This document shows positions 26,045 to 37,435 of a stretch of 64,000 nt of DNA, in pieces; within the stretch, counting starts at the first letter, position 1, and every line of letters begins with the position of its first letter. The stretch is from contig NZ_BAABAQ010000003.1 in assembly GCF_039537505.1 (NCBI RefSeq), positions 310,001 to 374,000 on the forward strand. The letters run 5' to 3'. Source of the stretch: Streptosporangium oxazolinicum (GTDB lineage: Bacteria > Actinomycetota > Actinomycetes > Streptosporangiales > Streptosporangiaceae). Below the pieces are notes generated by a model that was not told the origin of the DNA, did no database searches, and was given only the letters and a program-made list of their open reading frames with translations. Made by a program: the position numbers and the translations under genes.

Positions 26045-28138
26045 TCACGTGGTGAAACCGGCCAGGAACGGGCTGGCCGCGCCGTGCCAGGAGAGGTGGA
26101 GCTGCTCCCGCGCCCGGGTGCACGCGACGAACACCAGGCAGCGTTCACGTTGGAGGTCCTGTGAATGCGTCAGGGGATCCTCCCTGGCCGGGGTGACGGC
26201 GTTCGACGACGGCACCTGGTGTTCCGAGAGTCCGATGACCGCCACGCATCGGAACTCCAGTCCCTTCATCCGGTGCATCGTCCCGGCCCGGACCGCGTCG
26301 TCGGCGTCCTGCGTTTTGGCCAGCGACCGCGCGGGGATCCCTGCTCGCTCCAGCACGGCGATCGCCGCGTCCGCCAGCATGTTGGACCGGGCCGCGACGC
26401 CGATCTCCCCCGGTTCCACTCCTGCGTCCAGCCACTCACGGACCCTGCGCGCGAGCGCGTCCAGCTCGTCCTTCTGCGTGCGGTGTCCGCGCAGTTCCGG
26501 AGGGCGTCCGTGTACCTGCGACCGGTAACCGGCCACCGTGTCCAGCCCGCCGTCCATGTCGTCGATCCGCTCGCCGTGGAGCATGCCCAGGCTCCAGGCG
26601 AGGATCTCGGCGGTTGTCCGGTAGTTGACGGTGAGGCGCGACGAACGTCCCCCGACCCTGATCCCGATCTCCCGCAGCGAGACGCGGCTGTTGTAGATCC
26701 GCTGATGGGTGTCGCCCGCGATGAACAGGTCGTCGGGCCCCTCGGCGACCGCCGCGCGCAGAAGCCGCCACTGGACGGGGTGCAGGTCCTGCGCCTCGTC
26801 GACGACGATGTGCCGGTACGGCTTGTCCGGCCGCTCATCCAGCAACCGGGTGGCCTCGACGCAGATCGTCTCGTACGTCCATACCCGACGCCGTCTGAGC
26901 TCCTCCTCGAACTCCCACACCGCCTGCCATACCTCGGCCTTCTGCCGGGTGCCCAGCCCGCGGCCCCGCCCCTCCCGCTTGGCCTTGAGATATTCGGCGG
27001 CGTTGGTCACCCGCTGGGCGAGCACCACGTGCCGCCACTCCTCCGCGAGGAACGTCTCGGTGAAGGACACGTCGAGCCGCTTGACGACCCGCCGCCAGAT
27101 GTCCTTCTCCTCCCTGTCGCGCAGGATGGCGGGGCGGCCGTGCCGCTCGGCGAAGACCTGGTAGGAGAGCTGGTCGACATGCCGTACCTCGATGTGGTCC
27201 CGGACCTTGGCCGAGTCGGCCAGCAGGCGTAGCCCCGCCTCCAGCGAGGCGGACAACGTCGAGGTGAAGGTGGTCACCAGCACCGGCCCCGCCTCAAGGC
27301 CCGCGAGGTGATGGGCGCGGTGCAGCGCGACGACCGTCTTGCCCGTACCGGGACCGCCGGTGACGCGCGCCGACCCGTTGAAGCGCACGTACGCCACGTG
27401 ATGCTGTGCCGGGTGGAGGTAGACCCTCCAGAGCGCGAACGGGTGCCGGAACACCTCCATGAGCTCCTTCGGCCCCTCGACCAGCACCACCCTTTCCGGG
27501 GTGCGCTCGACCGCCGCGGTGATGTCCTCGGTGTCGTACGACTCCCGTCCCGGCACGACACCGAGCTCGGCCCACACCTCCTCGGGGGTCATGCCCGCGG
27601 CCAGGCCGTAGAGGGCGTCCCACTGGTTCTGCGGCAGGAAGGACCTGGCGGCCTCCAGTTGCACGATGTCGGTCAGCACCCTGGCGAAGGCCAGAGTCTG
27701 CTCGTCGACGCCGAGGCGCCTGAGGTCGGCGTCGCCCGCGTCGTCGAAAAGCCGTCGCGGCGCTCGATCGGCCATCCTGGCCAGTTCCGGCAGGGTGGCG
27801 TCGATCGCCGCCCCGTCCCTGATCTCGATGCGGCCGGTCGCCGTGTTCACCGAGGCCTTCCGCCGCTGCGCCCATGTGTAGGCGTCGTCGTGCGGGAGCA
27901 CCTTCAGCAGCGTGAACGAGTCGCCGGTCTCGGGGGCCAACACGACCCCGCGCCAGAATTTGTCAATCCGGATGGTCCGGAACCGGGGGTCGCGTGCGTT
28001 GTTCGGTTTCTCCAGGTGCAACCCGGCATGCGTGGCCTGTTCGAACTTCGCGAAGACCTCCGCGACGCGCTCCTGGACGGATCGTTCCAACTTTCCGTAG
28101 TCACGGAGAAAGTCCTTGTCGATCCCGAGCTTTGCCAC
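26045..28138 (-). CDS. UvrD/Rep-type helicase with RelE/ParE-like N-terminal domain
   Basis: 697 residues from GTG 28138, with GGAGG eight bases upstream. Residues 1-95 look like a RelE/ParE-fold domain (FLRDYGKLERSVQERV, then FRTIRIDKFWRGVVL and KVLPHDDAYTWAQRR). Residues 245-697 form a superfamily 1 helicase, with Walker A TGGPGTGKT near 263, Walker B VVDEAQD near 446, a VNYRTT block, and a C-terminal VACTRAREQLHLSWHG. Known helicases of this layout are found in defence islands, but their function is not established. The toxin-like domain may bind RNA or DNA rather than cleave. First gene of a pair with the DUF262 protein. Confidence 0.8.
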   Translation of the reverse strand: MAKLGIDKDFLRDYGKLERSVQERVAEVFAKFEQATHAGLHLEKPNNARDPRFRTIRIDKFWRGVVLAPETGDSFTLLKVLPHDDAYTWAQRRKASVNTATGRIEIRDGAAIDATLPELARMADRAPRRLFDDAGDADLRRLGVDEQTLAFARVLTDIVQLEAARSFLPQNQWDALYGLAAGMTPEEVWAELGVVPGRESYDTEDITAAVERTPERVVLVEGPKELMEVFRHPFALWRVYLHPAQHHVAYVRFNGSARVTGGPGTGKTVVALHRAHHLAGLEAGPVLVTTFTSTLSASLEAGLRLLADSAKVRDHIEVRHVDQLSYQVFAERHGRPAILRDREEKDIWRRVVKRLDVSFTETFLAEEWRHVVLAQRVTNAAEYLKAKREGRGRGLGTRQKAEVWQAVWEFEEELRRRRVWTYETICVEATRLLDERPDKPYRHIVVDEAQDLHPVQWRLLRAAVAEGPDDLFIAGDTHQRIYNSRVSLREIGIRVGGRSSRLTVNYRTTAEILAWSLGMLHGERIDDMDGGLDTVAGYRSQVHGRPPELRGHRTQKDELDALARRVREWLDAGVEPGEIGVAARSNMLADAAIAVLERAGIPARSLAKTQDADDAVRAGTMHRMKGLEFRCVAVIGLSEHQVPSSNAVTPAREDPLTHSQDLQRERCLVFVACTRAREQLHLSWHGAASPFLAGFTT

Positions 28139-28197
28139 GCCATGTCCTCCGGGGGTTTCTCACGTGTGGAGACGACCTACAAGAATGCTCGCCCAGG

Positions 28198-29829
<1,632 letters not shown>

Positions 29830-29973
29830 AACGGTCCGCCTTCCACGGTGGCTTCGACTTTTCGTGACAATCGCCAAGGACTTTCCGGGAAAAACGTACA
29901 TGTTCCTATGCAAGACTGCGGATCTCACCGTCGCTCATCGCTCTCGTGGTATTCCGCGCCTTCTCCCACCGCC

Positions 29974-30738
29974 TCATCGGAGCCTTTCCAGAATGCCCCG
30001 GGAACGCAGCTCGGCGATGTGCTCGGCCGCACGCCGCGGAGCGGTGCCACCCCGCACGAGCAGGCCCGCCTCGATGTTCCTGGCGACTCCCGACTGGGTG
30101 AGGTTGGCGCTGGAGACGAGCATGACGCGCCGGTCGGCGACAGCGAGCTTGGCGTGCGTCTTCGCCCCCTTCTCGGTCCGCCTGGCGACCGGCCAGTGCC
30201 ACAGCTCGACTCCTGCGACCGCCGCGAACGCCGCCGCGGGCTCCGCGCCGCCCAACGCGGAGCCCGCGCCCTGCAACGTCTCGACGACGGCCATCACCGA
30301 CACCCCGCGCCGCACCGCCGAGGTGAGGGCGTCGGCCAGAGGCGCGTACGGCGTCGCGGAGTAGGTCATGAGGAGCAGTTCGTGTGATGCCTCCCCCACG
30401 AGATCCACCAGAACCTGGGCGGTAGCGCGGACCGGCACGGGGTGGGTGCTCGGCCCGCTCCACACCGACTCCACCCGGATCACGTCCGCCTGCTGCACGT
30501 GCCCGTCGGCGACGCCCCGCAGATAGGCCGCGGCCTCGCCGTCGGGGATCCTTTCCTCCTCCTGCGCCGCCAGTACGGCCAGTGCCACCTCGGCGAAGCC
30601 GGGAACCGGAACCGACGAGGGAATCGCCGACCGCAACCACCCCTCGGCGATCCGCCCCGCCAGGACGCGGAGCCGCGCGGGTCCGAGCCGGGCAGCGGCC
30701 TCCGCCGCCGCCCGTACGAACCGCGAGTCCGGCGTCAC
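29974..30738 (-). CDS. drmC: DISARM phospholipase D-like protein DrmC
   Basis: 254 residues with one HKD motif, H195-x-K197-x4-D202 (HAKLAVAD), followed by MLVSSANLTQSG, the single PLD site typical of DrmC. VVETLQGAGSALGG and ELWHWP are DrmC-like landmarks. The start is taken as GTG 30738, 25 bases after the drmB stop, where homology begins. The frame is open further upstream, so a longer start overlapping drmB is possible. DrmC is the non-essential PLD-like component of DISARM in published work, and its substrate is not established. It ends the drmA-drmB-drmC operon. Confidence 0.88.
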   Translation of the reverse strand: MTPDSRFVRAAAEAAARLGPARLRVLAGRIAEGWLRSAIPSSVPVPGFAEVALAVLAAQEEERIPDGEAAAYLRGVADGHVQQADVIRVESVWSGPSTHPVPVRATAQVLVDLVGEASHELLLMTYSATPYAPLADALTSAVRRGVSVMAVVETLQGAGSALGGAEPAAAFAAVAGVELWHWPVARRTEKGAKTHAKLAVADRRVMLVSSANLTQSGVARNIEAGLLVRGGTAPRRAAEHIAELRSRGILERLR

Positions 30739-30763
30739 GAAGACCCAGGACAGGAGCGGGGCC

Positions 30764-32692
30764 TCATGGAAGCTCGGGATAGAGGGCCAGATCGGGATCG
30801 CCGATCGGGACGACGAATCTGCGGTCGAGATAGCGGTTGCCCCGTTCGCAGGTCGTCTCCGAGACGAAGAGGCAGACGTGGCAGGCGGCCCCGTGCAGGA
30901 AGTCCTCGGGCCTGCGGGGCAGCCGCTCCGCGCACAGCGGGTCGGAGGAGCAGCGCCGGGCGTCCGACAGCGCACGACGGGTCAGCCGTACGAGTTCGTC
31001 GGGTTCGGCGAGCGACACCAGGCCGCCCAGGGTGCCCTCCGCGTCCGGCACCGCCGTGTAGATCAGCAGCCCGCTGCGCGGGTCGTCCTCGGTGCCCGCG
31101 TAGATCCGCTCGGACAGGCTGGCGGAACTGTAGCCGCACTCCAGCGCGATCGTACGGATCAGCAGGTGGGACAGGGTGTGCAGGGCGTAGTAGCGCAGGC
31201 CGGGCCAGCCGCGATACTTGTCGAAGCCCGCGGGGAGCCGGTCGGAGTACCGGTGCTCGCGGAATCGGCCGTACGCCTCGCGGTGTTCCTCCGGCACCGA
31301 GTGCCTCTCACGGCGCTCGTCCGTGAACGAGGAGCGGCGCACCCGCTTCTCCCAGGCGACCAGCAGTTCCTCGGGCACCCGCAGGAAGACGCCCTCACCG
31401 CGCACCTCGCTCGCCGGTACCCAGGCGGGCTTGGACCGGGCGAGCGGTGCCCGGATCACCAGGTCGGGGTCCTCGAAGTCCGGGGCGTCCAGCCGGGTGA
31501 AGCCGATCATCGCGCGGACCTCGCGCAGGCGTTCCGCCTGGACGACGTCCGTGTAGTAGCCCTTCAGCGGAGCGGGCACGCCGTCCGGATGCCGGTAGAG
31601 GGTGAAGTCGTCGCTCGGCTCGGGGAGCGTGGGACCGGAGAAGACCCGCCATTCGGGCGTGAGCAGGTCGGTCTGGCTCTCCGGGTCGGTGCCCGCGCCG
31701 TCGAGTCCGGCCCGGTGGCGCTCGATGGCCGCCCAGAGTTCCCCGTTGTCGGGCCACTTCTCGAACTCGTAGGAGAGCGGCGCCATCGTGCGCATGAACG
31801 GCAGGCTCTCCGGTCCGGGGACGTGTTGCAGGTTTCCCCAGAACTTCTCGATCCTGGCGTCGAGCTCGTTCGCCCCGCTCTCGGGGACGGCGAGCGCCGA
31901 GAGGGTCTGCGCGAACCACTGGTTGGAGGCGCCCACGACGAGGATGTGCGGCTGCTTGTCACAGCCCTGTTCGGCGAACGTGCCGAGGTGGGGGTGGCGT
32001 CCCCGGCAGCGCGGCAGCTGGTCCCTGCCGCGCCGCCCCATGGCCTCGCGGATGTTGCGGTCGGCGCCGCAGCGCTGGCAGACGATCCGCACGTTGGCCC
32101 CGATGTTGCCGCCGTAGTCCTCCATCAGGAGGTTGGGCTTGGCGACCTTGGAACACTCCTCGCCCCGGTGCACGAACTCCAGGTAGGGAAAGTCGTCCAG
32201 GTGTCCCGCCGCGCAGGCCAGCACGAAGCGGGCGCCGACCACGCGACGTTTCCTGTTGCCGCGCCCGCACTCGTGGAAGAACTGGGCCTCGTGCGGCTTG
32301 CGCGCCTTGTCGTTCTGGAAGCCGAACGCCTGCGTGTCGATCGGCGCCAGCAGGTTGCAGGTGGTGCACCGCATCCAGCTCGGGAACGGGAAGACGGGCA
32401 CTCCGACCCGGGAGGCGTCCCCGTTGGGGTTGGTGTCGATCCCCGGCAGCCACGGTGCGGGCCTGAGGTCCTTGACCGACTTGCCGAGGATGGCCTGGAC
32501 GGCGGCGAGCAGCCGGGGTTCGGCGATGGCCTGCGTGGCGTCGCCGAGGTTGTCGTGCCGCCACTCGTCCACTCCCTTGACCAGCACCGAGAAGTTCGGC
32601 AGGTCGACGATGGAGCCGACGCCGGAGGTGAACATCAGGTGGCTGGGACGCACCGCCCCCACCCGCCGCCGGTACGGTGCGGAGTCCGCCAT
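30764..32692 (-). CDS. drmB: DISARM protein DrmB (DUF1998, Cys-rich)
   Basis: 642 residues from ATG 32690-32692, which overlaps the drmA stop as TGATG. The chain has several zinc-like cysteine pairs: CTTCN, then CQRCGAD, and near the C-terminus CSSDPLC and CHVC. Residues about 500-540 form the DUF1998 block RYYALHTLSHLLIRTIALECG. DrmB works with the DrmA helicase in the core DISARM complex that recognises incoming phage DNA. The order drmA-drmB-drmC and the stop/start overlaps match canonical DISARM. Confidence 0.93.
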   Translation of the reverse strand: MADSAPYRRRVGAVRPSHLMFTSGVGSIVDLPNFSVLVKGVDEWRHDNLGDATQAIAEPRLLAAVQAILGKSVKDLRPAPWLPGIDTNPNGDASRVGVPVFPFPSWMRCTTCNLLAPIDTQAFGFQNDKARKPHEAQFFHECGRGNRKRRVVGARFVLACAAGHLDDFPYLEFVHRGEECSKVAKPNLLMEDYGGNIGANVRIVCQRCGADRNIREAMGRRGRDQLPRCRGRHPHLGTFAEQGCDKQPHILVVGASNQWFAQTLSALAVPESGANELDARIEKFWGNLQHVPGPESLPFMRTMAPLSYEFEKWPDNGELWAAIERHRAGLDGAGTDPESQTDLLTPEWRVFSGPTLPEPSDDFTLYRHPDGVPAPLKGYYTDVVQAERLREVRAMIGFTRLDAPDFEDPDLVIRAPLARSKPAWVPASEVRGEGVFLRVPEELLVAWEKRVRRSSFTDERRERHSVPEEHREAYGRFREHRYSDRLPAGFDKYRGWPGLRYYALHTLSHLLIRTIALECGYSSASLSERIYAGTEDDPRSGLLIYTAVPDAEGTLGGLVSLAEPDELVRLTRRALSDARRCSSDPLCAERLPRRPEDFLHGAACHVCLFVSETTCERGNRYLDRRFVVPIGDPDLALYPELP

Positions 32693-35600
32693 CACTTGCC
32701 GCCCTTCTCGTCCAGCGTCGAGACACCCATCTCGTCGCCCTGGGGGATGTCCACGCCCTCGCCGTCGTCCTCGGGCGGGCGCAACGTCCACGGCGGCGCT
32801 CCATAGGCGGAAGTGAAGATGTCCCCGCCGCCCGGCAGCAGCAGATTGATCTCGTTCTCCGTCTCGCGCATCGAGTTGCCGACCGTGAGGTCACCCCACC
32901 GGCCGTTGCCCGCGCGGTCCAGCAGGCCGACGACGATCTCCTTCGTGGTGCTCTTGCGCCGCTCGTAGCCCAGCCGCGCGGGACCGTTCTTGCGCAGCTC
33001 CCAGGCGTCGGTCACGACTCTGATCCGCTCTCGCAGGTAGTCGCGGGCGCGGGTGTCCCCGGCCGCCTCCGCGCGGGCGAGGAACCGGTCGACGATCCGG
33101 CCGACGACCTCTCCGGAGAGCGACACGTCCTCGGCGTCGCGGTTGCGCGCGTGGGACTCCTCCACGTTGCGCACCGCGGCGACGAACGTTCCGGCCGTCC
33201 CCCGGTCCAGGGCCCGGCGCGTGTACGGCGTGACCGACAGCGCCTCGACCTGGCGGTAGAAGGTGGCGTGATAGTGCTCGAAGTCCTCGTAGTGCGCCAG
33301 GTCGCGGGGGCGTGACCAGTTGTAGAGCGTGATCACCAGGCCGGGGCGCTCGGCGTCACGGCCGACCCGGGACGAGGCCTGGATGTACTCGGCGGTGTTC
33401 TTCGGCTGCCCGGTGACCACCATCAGCCCGAACCGGGAGACGTCGACGCCGACCTGGAGCATCGACGTGGCGAGCACCACGTCGACGGGCTGCCGGATCG
33501 CCCCCCGCCGATGCTGACGGTCCGCCAGCGGGTGGAAGGCCCGCCGCCTGTCCTTGTTCCTCTCCCTCAGCACGTCGGCGATCTCGGCGCGCACCTGCGA
33601 CCGCCGACCCGAGGTGTCGAGCTCCTGGTCGAAGCCGACCTCAAGCCGCCTGAGCACCTCGCTGATGTCGGCCGACGAGATCCGGGAGGTCAGCTCCACG
33701 ATGGTGAGCATGTCGGTCGGACTGAGAAGGCGGTTCGACAGGCCCTTGCGCCTGCCGTGGGTTCGCACCCGCGTGGTCACGTCGTCGTCCATGTAGCGGC
33801 GCATGCCGGCGAGCTCGCGGGTGGCGTTGAAGTAACCGACGATCGTCATGTACGGGTCGGCGGGCTCGCCGTACCGGTCGAACATCGTCTGTCCGGCCAG
33901 GAACAGGATCTCGGCGAGCCTGATCTCGGCGGACTTGAGGCGCACCCCGTGCGCGCACACCCCGAGGTAACGGCGACCGGGGGTCTTCGGGGTGACCGGC
34001 ACCTGCCGGGAGAAGAAGGTGTCGGCAACGTCGATGACCTGCGGCGGGAACACCGCGAGTCCCCGGCCGAAGACGCCGAGCACCTGGCGCTCGGCCCGCT
34101 TGGTGGTCGCGGTGGAAGCGATGATCTTCGGGCCGGTCGGCCGGCCCGGCGCGGGGTTCCACGTGCAGAGTTCGTCCACGGCCGCCTCGAACAGACCGAC
34201 CGTGGTGCCGAGCGCTCCGGAGATCAGGTGCAGCTCGTCCTGGATGATCATGTCCGGTGGCCGGAGCCGCACCACCGGGCGGCTGACGACCTTGGGCAGC
34301 CTTCCCTTCGCGTTGTGCCTGCCACCGCAGTTGACCTGGTCGTCCAGGTCGGCGTGGCGGTAACCGTGCCGGGGACACCACTGGCCGACCCTGCCGAACA
34401 GGTGACCGGCGGCCCCCTTCCAGGGAAGCTGGGCCAGCTTGTCGACGGTGGCGATGACGAGGCTCGGCACCAGCCGGTAGATCTCCTCGTCGACGGTGAG
34501 GATCGGCAGGCCGTCCCTGCGCGCGGCGATCTCCTCGGGGTCGTCCAGCCGAGAGGTGAGCATGCGGTCCTCGCCGAGCCGCGAGAACGGGCAGAGCTCG
34601 GCGTCGCCTTCCCTGCCCCGGCCGCAGTAGAGCAGCACCCGGTTACGGTCCTCGTCGATGTCGAGGCTCCGGTCGCCGGTCAGCTTCTCCCCGCACCACG
34701 GGCAGGTGAGCGTCTGCAGGACGTTGGTCCTGCGGCTCGCCGGGGCCTGCCTGGCCTCGGTGATCTGGTCGGCCGCCTCCTTGAACGAGTTCGGGGAGAC
34801 CGAGCCGCCGACCCACAGGCCGATGCGGAACGGCTCCTCCCCCCAGGTCGCGGGATCCTCGCGGCGCTGCACCTCGACGGCGCACACCAGCGCGGCGGCA
34901 CGCTGGAACTGCTGCGCGGTGAGCAGCCGCAGGGTGTAGCGCATCAGCACCGACACCCCGGCCCTGCCGTCACGGGCGTCGACGCCCGAGCCGACCAGCC
35001 CTTGGAGGCGGCGGATCGCGAACGTGTAGGCGGTCAGACCCAGGTAGGCCTCGGTCTTGCCGCCACCGGTCGGGAAGAACAGCAGGTCGACGGTCGCCGA
35101 GGAGTCGGCAGCCCGCTCCGGGTGCTTCGGGTCGGTCAGCGACGGCAGGTTGAGCAGCACGAACGCGAGCTGGAAGGGCCGCCACCGCGCGGCCCTCACC
35201 CCCTGCTCCTCGATCTTCGCCATGGCCTGCTCGTAGCTCAGGCCCAGCTCGTCGCGGAGCTTACCGACGGCGGTACGGCGGCGCTGCGACGCCATCGCCG
35301 TACTGGCGAACCGGAACGCGGCCAGCGCGTCCGCGTGGTGCTCTCGCTCCGGGTCGGTGAGCAGGCCGACGCCGTCGCGGATGCGTGCCGCGGCCCGCCT
35401 GGCCTTGAAGACGGCGACCTCGGCGGCCTCGCGGAGCGGCTCCGGCAAGCCGGGGATGCGGGCCTCCTGCCCGTCCAGCCAGGTCGCGTACCCGTCGGCG
35501 AGCGGCCGGAGCCCGGCCCTGAGCTCCTCGGGCGAGGCGACGGCGAGGGCGTCCATGGACAGCTCGACCTCGGCGAGGTCCGTGCCCTCGCCGTCCGGGG

Positions 35601-36666
35601 CGACGGTGGCGGGCACGTCGTAGGCGGGCAGCCAGGTCGTGCGCAGCCGCTCCGCGCACCGCTGCCCCTGCGGCACGTCCGCGTGCACGGCGACGTTGCG
35701 GCCCGAGGCGTACCGGCGCTCGTCCCGGTAGAGCAGCCGCAGGTGCCGCTCCTCCAGGTCCTCGCCGACGGCCTCCAGGTCGTCCAGCGGGTCGTCGATC
35801 GGCAGGAAGACGCAGGCGTCGGGACCGGGGGCGGCGCGGTCGAGAGTGTCCTGGCCGGAGGCGGCGCGATCGGGGGTGGTCACGGTCAGCTCGGCCTGGA
35901 ACAGCCACGCGGTGTCGGTGTTGCGTTCCGGCTCGGCCTGTTGGTTGACCAGCGTCAGCTCGACGACCCGCCTGCCGTCCTGCTGCGGCCGTACGGCCGC
36001 CCGCAGCAGGACGCCGGGGTCGTCGGCACGTTCCATCGTGAGCGGGAGCCGCTGCGAGGGCGCGCCGTCGAGCCGGACCTCCCGGTCGTACCGGATCGGT
36101 TCCCGCGACCAGATCGGGACGGTCCGCTCCCTGCCCTTGGCGTCCTCGACCACGGTGTCGGCCTTGCCGTACCGGCCCCAGGAGGCGGTGACGGCGAGCA
36201 CGTCGACGTCGCCGGGCACCGCGAACGACAAGCCCATGGAGGAGGCCCAGATGCGGCCGAGGTTCTGCGGGGTGAGCACCTCGGGCAGCTCCCCCTCACT
36301 GCCGTCGCCCTCGGGCCCGATCTCGGTCTCCGGCATCTCACCGGCGTCCTCTCCGGGAGCCCTGCGCGAGGGCTTGGGGCCGAGCATGCCGACGAGGTAG
36401 CGCTCGCGCGGCCCGGATGCCCTGGGCGGGAGCTCCTCGGTGTCACCACCCCACGGGCCGAGCAGGTCACGCCGGACGAGCTCCTCGAACGCGCCGCGCA
36501 CCTCGAAGGACGTGGCGCGCTCGAAAGCCTGCGGCACGTCCAGACCATGAGGCGCCTTCTCCTGGCCGGTCGTGGCTCCGCCCCCGCCCGCCAGGTCAAG
36601 CCCCTGCTGCTTGTCGCCTAAGTCCGGAAAAAGGTCCTCTTGGTCATTTGTCACGCCCGCCGACAC
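32692..36666 (-). CDS. drmA: DISARM helicase DrmA
   Basis: 1,324 residues from GTG 36666; GTG 36654 is an alternative. The N-terminus has a disordered acidic region followed by a module with RLDGAPSQRLPLTMERADDP. The superfamily 2 helicase core has Walker A FFPTGGGKTEAYLG near residue 533, a DELH box in MIIQDELHLISGALGTTVG near 810, and the C-terminal core with TSMLQVGVDVSRFGLM and QASSRVGRD near 1,099. This is the signature of DrmA. It forms the core with DrmB. The gene's 5' side faces the cargo region, not drmMI as in the usual class 1 operon. Confidence 0.93.
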   Translation of the reverse strand: MSAGVTNDQEDLFPDLGDKQQGLDLAGGGGATTGQEKAPHGLDVPQAFERATSFEVRGAFEELVRRDLLGPWGGDTEELPPRASGPRERYLVGMLGPKPSRRAPGEDAGEMPETEIGPEGDGSEGELPEVLTPQNLGRIWASSMGLSFAVPGDVDVLAVTASWGRYGKADTVVEDAKGRERTVPIWSREPIRYDREVRLDGAPSQRLPLTMERADDPGVLLRAAVRPQQDGRRVVELTLVNQQAEPERNTDTAWLFQAELTVTTPDRAASGQDTLDRAAPGPDACVFLPIDDPLDDLEAVGEDLEERHLRLLYRDERRYASGRNVAVHADVPQGQRCAERLRTTWLPAYDVPATVAPDGEGTDLAEVELSMDALAVASPEELRAGLRPLADGYATWLDGQEARIPGLPEPLREAAEVAVFKARRAAARIRDGVGLLTDPEREHHADALAAFRFASTAMASQRRRTAVGKLRDELGLSYEQAMAKIEEQGVRAARWRPFQLAFVLLNLPSLTDPKHPERAADSSATVDLLFFPTGGGKTEAYLGLTAYTFAIRRLQGLVGSGVDARDGRAGVSVLMRYTLRLLTAQQFQRAAALVCAVEVQRREDPATWGEEPFRIGLWVGGSVSPNSFKEAADQITEARQAPASRRTNVLQTLTCPWCGEKLTGDRSLDIDEDRNRVLLYCGRGREGDAELCPFSRLGEDRMLTSRLDDPEEIAARRDGLPILTVDEEIYRLVPSLVIATVDKLAQLPWKGAAGHLFGRVGQWCPRHGYRHADLDDQVNCGGRHNAKGRLPKVVSRPVVRLRPPDMIIQDELHLISGALGTTVGLFEAAVDELCTWNPAPGRPTGPKIIASTATTKRAERQVLGVFGRGLAVFPPQVIDVADTFFSRQVPVTPKTPGRRYLGVCAHGVRLKSAEIRLAEILFLAGQTMFDRYGEPADPYMTIVGYFNATRELAGMRRYMDDDVTTRVRTHGRRKGLSNRLLSPTDMLTIVELTSRISSADISEVLRRLEVGFDQELDTSGRRSQVRAEIADVLRERNKDRRRAFHPLADRQHRRGAIRQPVDVVLATSMLQVGVDVSRFGLMVVTGQPKNTAEYIQASSRVGRDAERPGLVITLYNWSRPRDLAHYEDFEHYHATFYRQVEALSVTPYTRRALDRGTAGTFVAAVRNVEESHARNRDAEDVSLSGEVVGRIVDRFLARAEAAGDTRARDYLRERIRVVTDAWELRKNGPARLGYERRKSTTKEIVVGLLDRAGNGRWGDLTVGNSMRETENEINLLLPGGGDIFTSAYGAPPWTLRPPEDDGEGVDIPQGDEMGVSTLDEKGGK

Positions 36667-37435
36667 CCCTCACCGAAGACCCCGCCTTGGCCGTTCATTA
36701 CAGCAGATTTTGCCTGCTCTTCGGCATGTCTGCGGACCACGAGCCCACGGTCTGATGATGTCGGCTTGGCCTTCACCGCCCGTCCTCGGGCATCGACACG
36801 TGATCCGGCTCCCACCACAACTCGCGGGAGCTTCCTCGGCCGAATTCGTGGAAGCCGGTGGACATCGGAGCCTCCAAGGAACCCGAAGCGTTTCACCCCA
36901 CCACGTCAGGTCAACTCGAATTGTCGCCCATGGCCCCTATGGTCAATGTCCCAGCGAGCAGCCAGGAGGCACCGCGTGACCACCACTCCCCACGAGAGCC
37001 GCATCCGGGTGAACCTCAAACCGAACGCGACGAGTATGAACATCCTGATGAGTACGACGCGCTGCGCCACGTTACAAGTTCGATTTTTGGTGACAGTGCC
37101 GAGACCTCCCATCCCGGAAAATTCTCCAACCTCGCCGACGATCCTCACTGGGTGTTCAACAGGGATCCACGGCTCGCCTTCGCCACCCACGATATCGGTT
37201 AGCCCGTTTCCTTAATCAGGAACCGACTCAAAAACATGTGACGCCAGCCCGTGCCACCAAAAGACTTCACCCCAAAAGCCGGACCTGACGATTCTCGACT
37301 CAACGTAACGCTCAGCTATCTCGCCGACACTCCGACAGGTCACGCAGAGCAACTGCAAGAACATATTGTTACAAGCAATCTTTACTGTTACTTTTTACTG
37401 GCTTGATGATCTCTGTCGGAGATAGGAGTTTTGTG
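36667..37435. other. Gene-poor interval at the left edge of the DISARM gap
   Basis: About 770 bases between divergent drmA and the secreted protease gene, of lower G+C than the flanks. A GTG at 36976 with GGAGG seven bases upstream opens a 79-codon frame that soon becomes Pro/Ser/Thr-rich, and an overlapping frame reads HPDEYDALRHVTSSIFG. This may be a frameshifted remnant of a small protein, but I do not recognise it. The 12-mer AGGTCACGCAGA at 37337-37348 also occurs at 50908-50919, near the far edge of the DISARM gap. Confidence 0.4.

Noticed and set aside
33511..36621. A 1,036-codon plus-strand open frame opposite drmA
   Set aside because: It is fully antisense to the well-supported DrmA helicase. 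High-GC codon bias creates long open antisense frames, and its product is rich in Arg, Gly and His with no motif.
36976..37215. A small open frame with a good ribosome site
   Set aside because: The product turns into low-complexity Pro/Ser/Thr sequence after about 30 residues and matches no family; kept only as a note in the interval.
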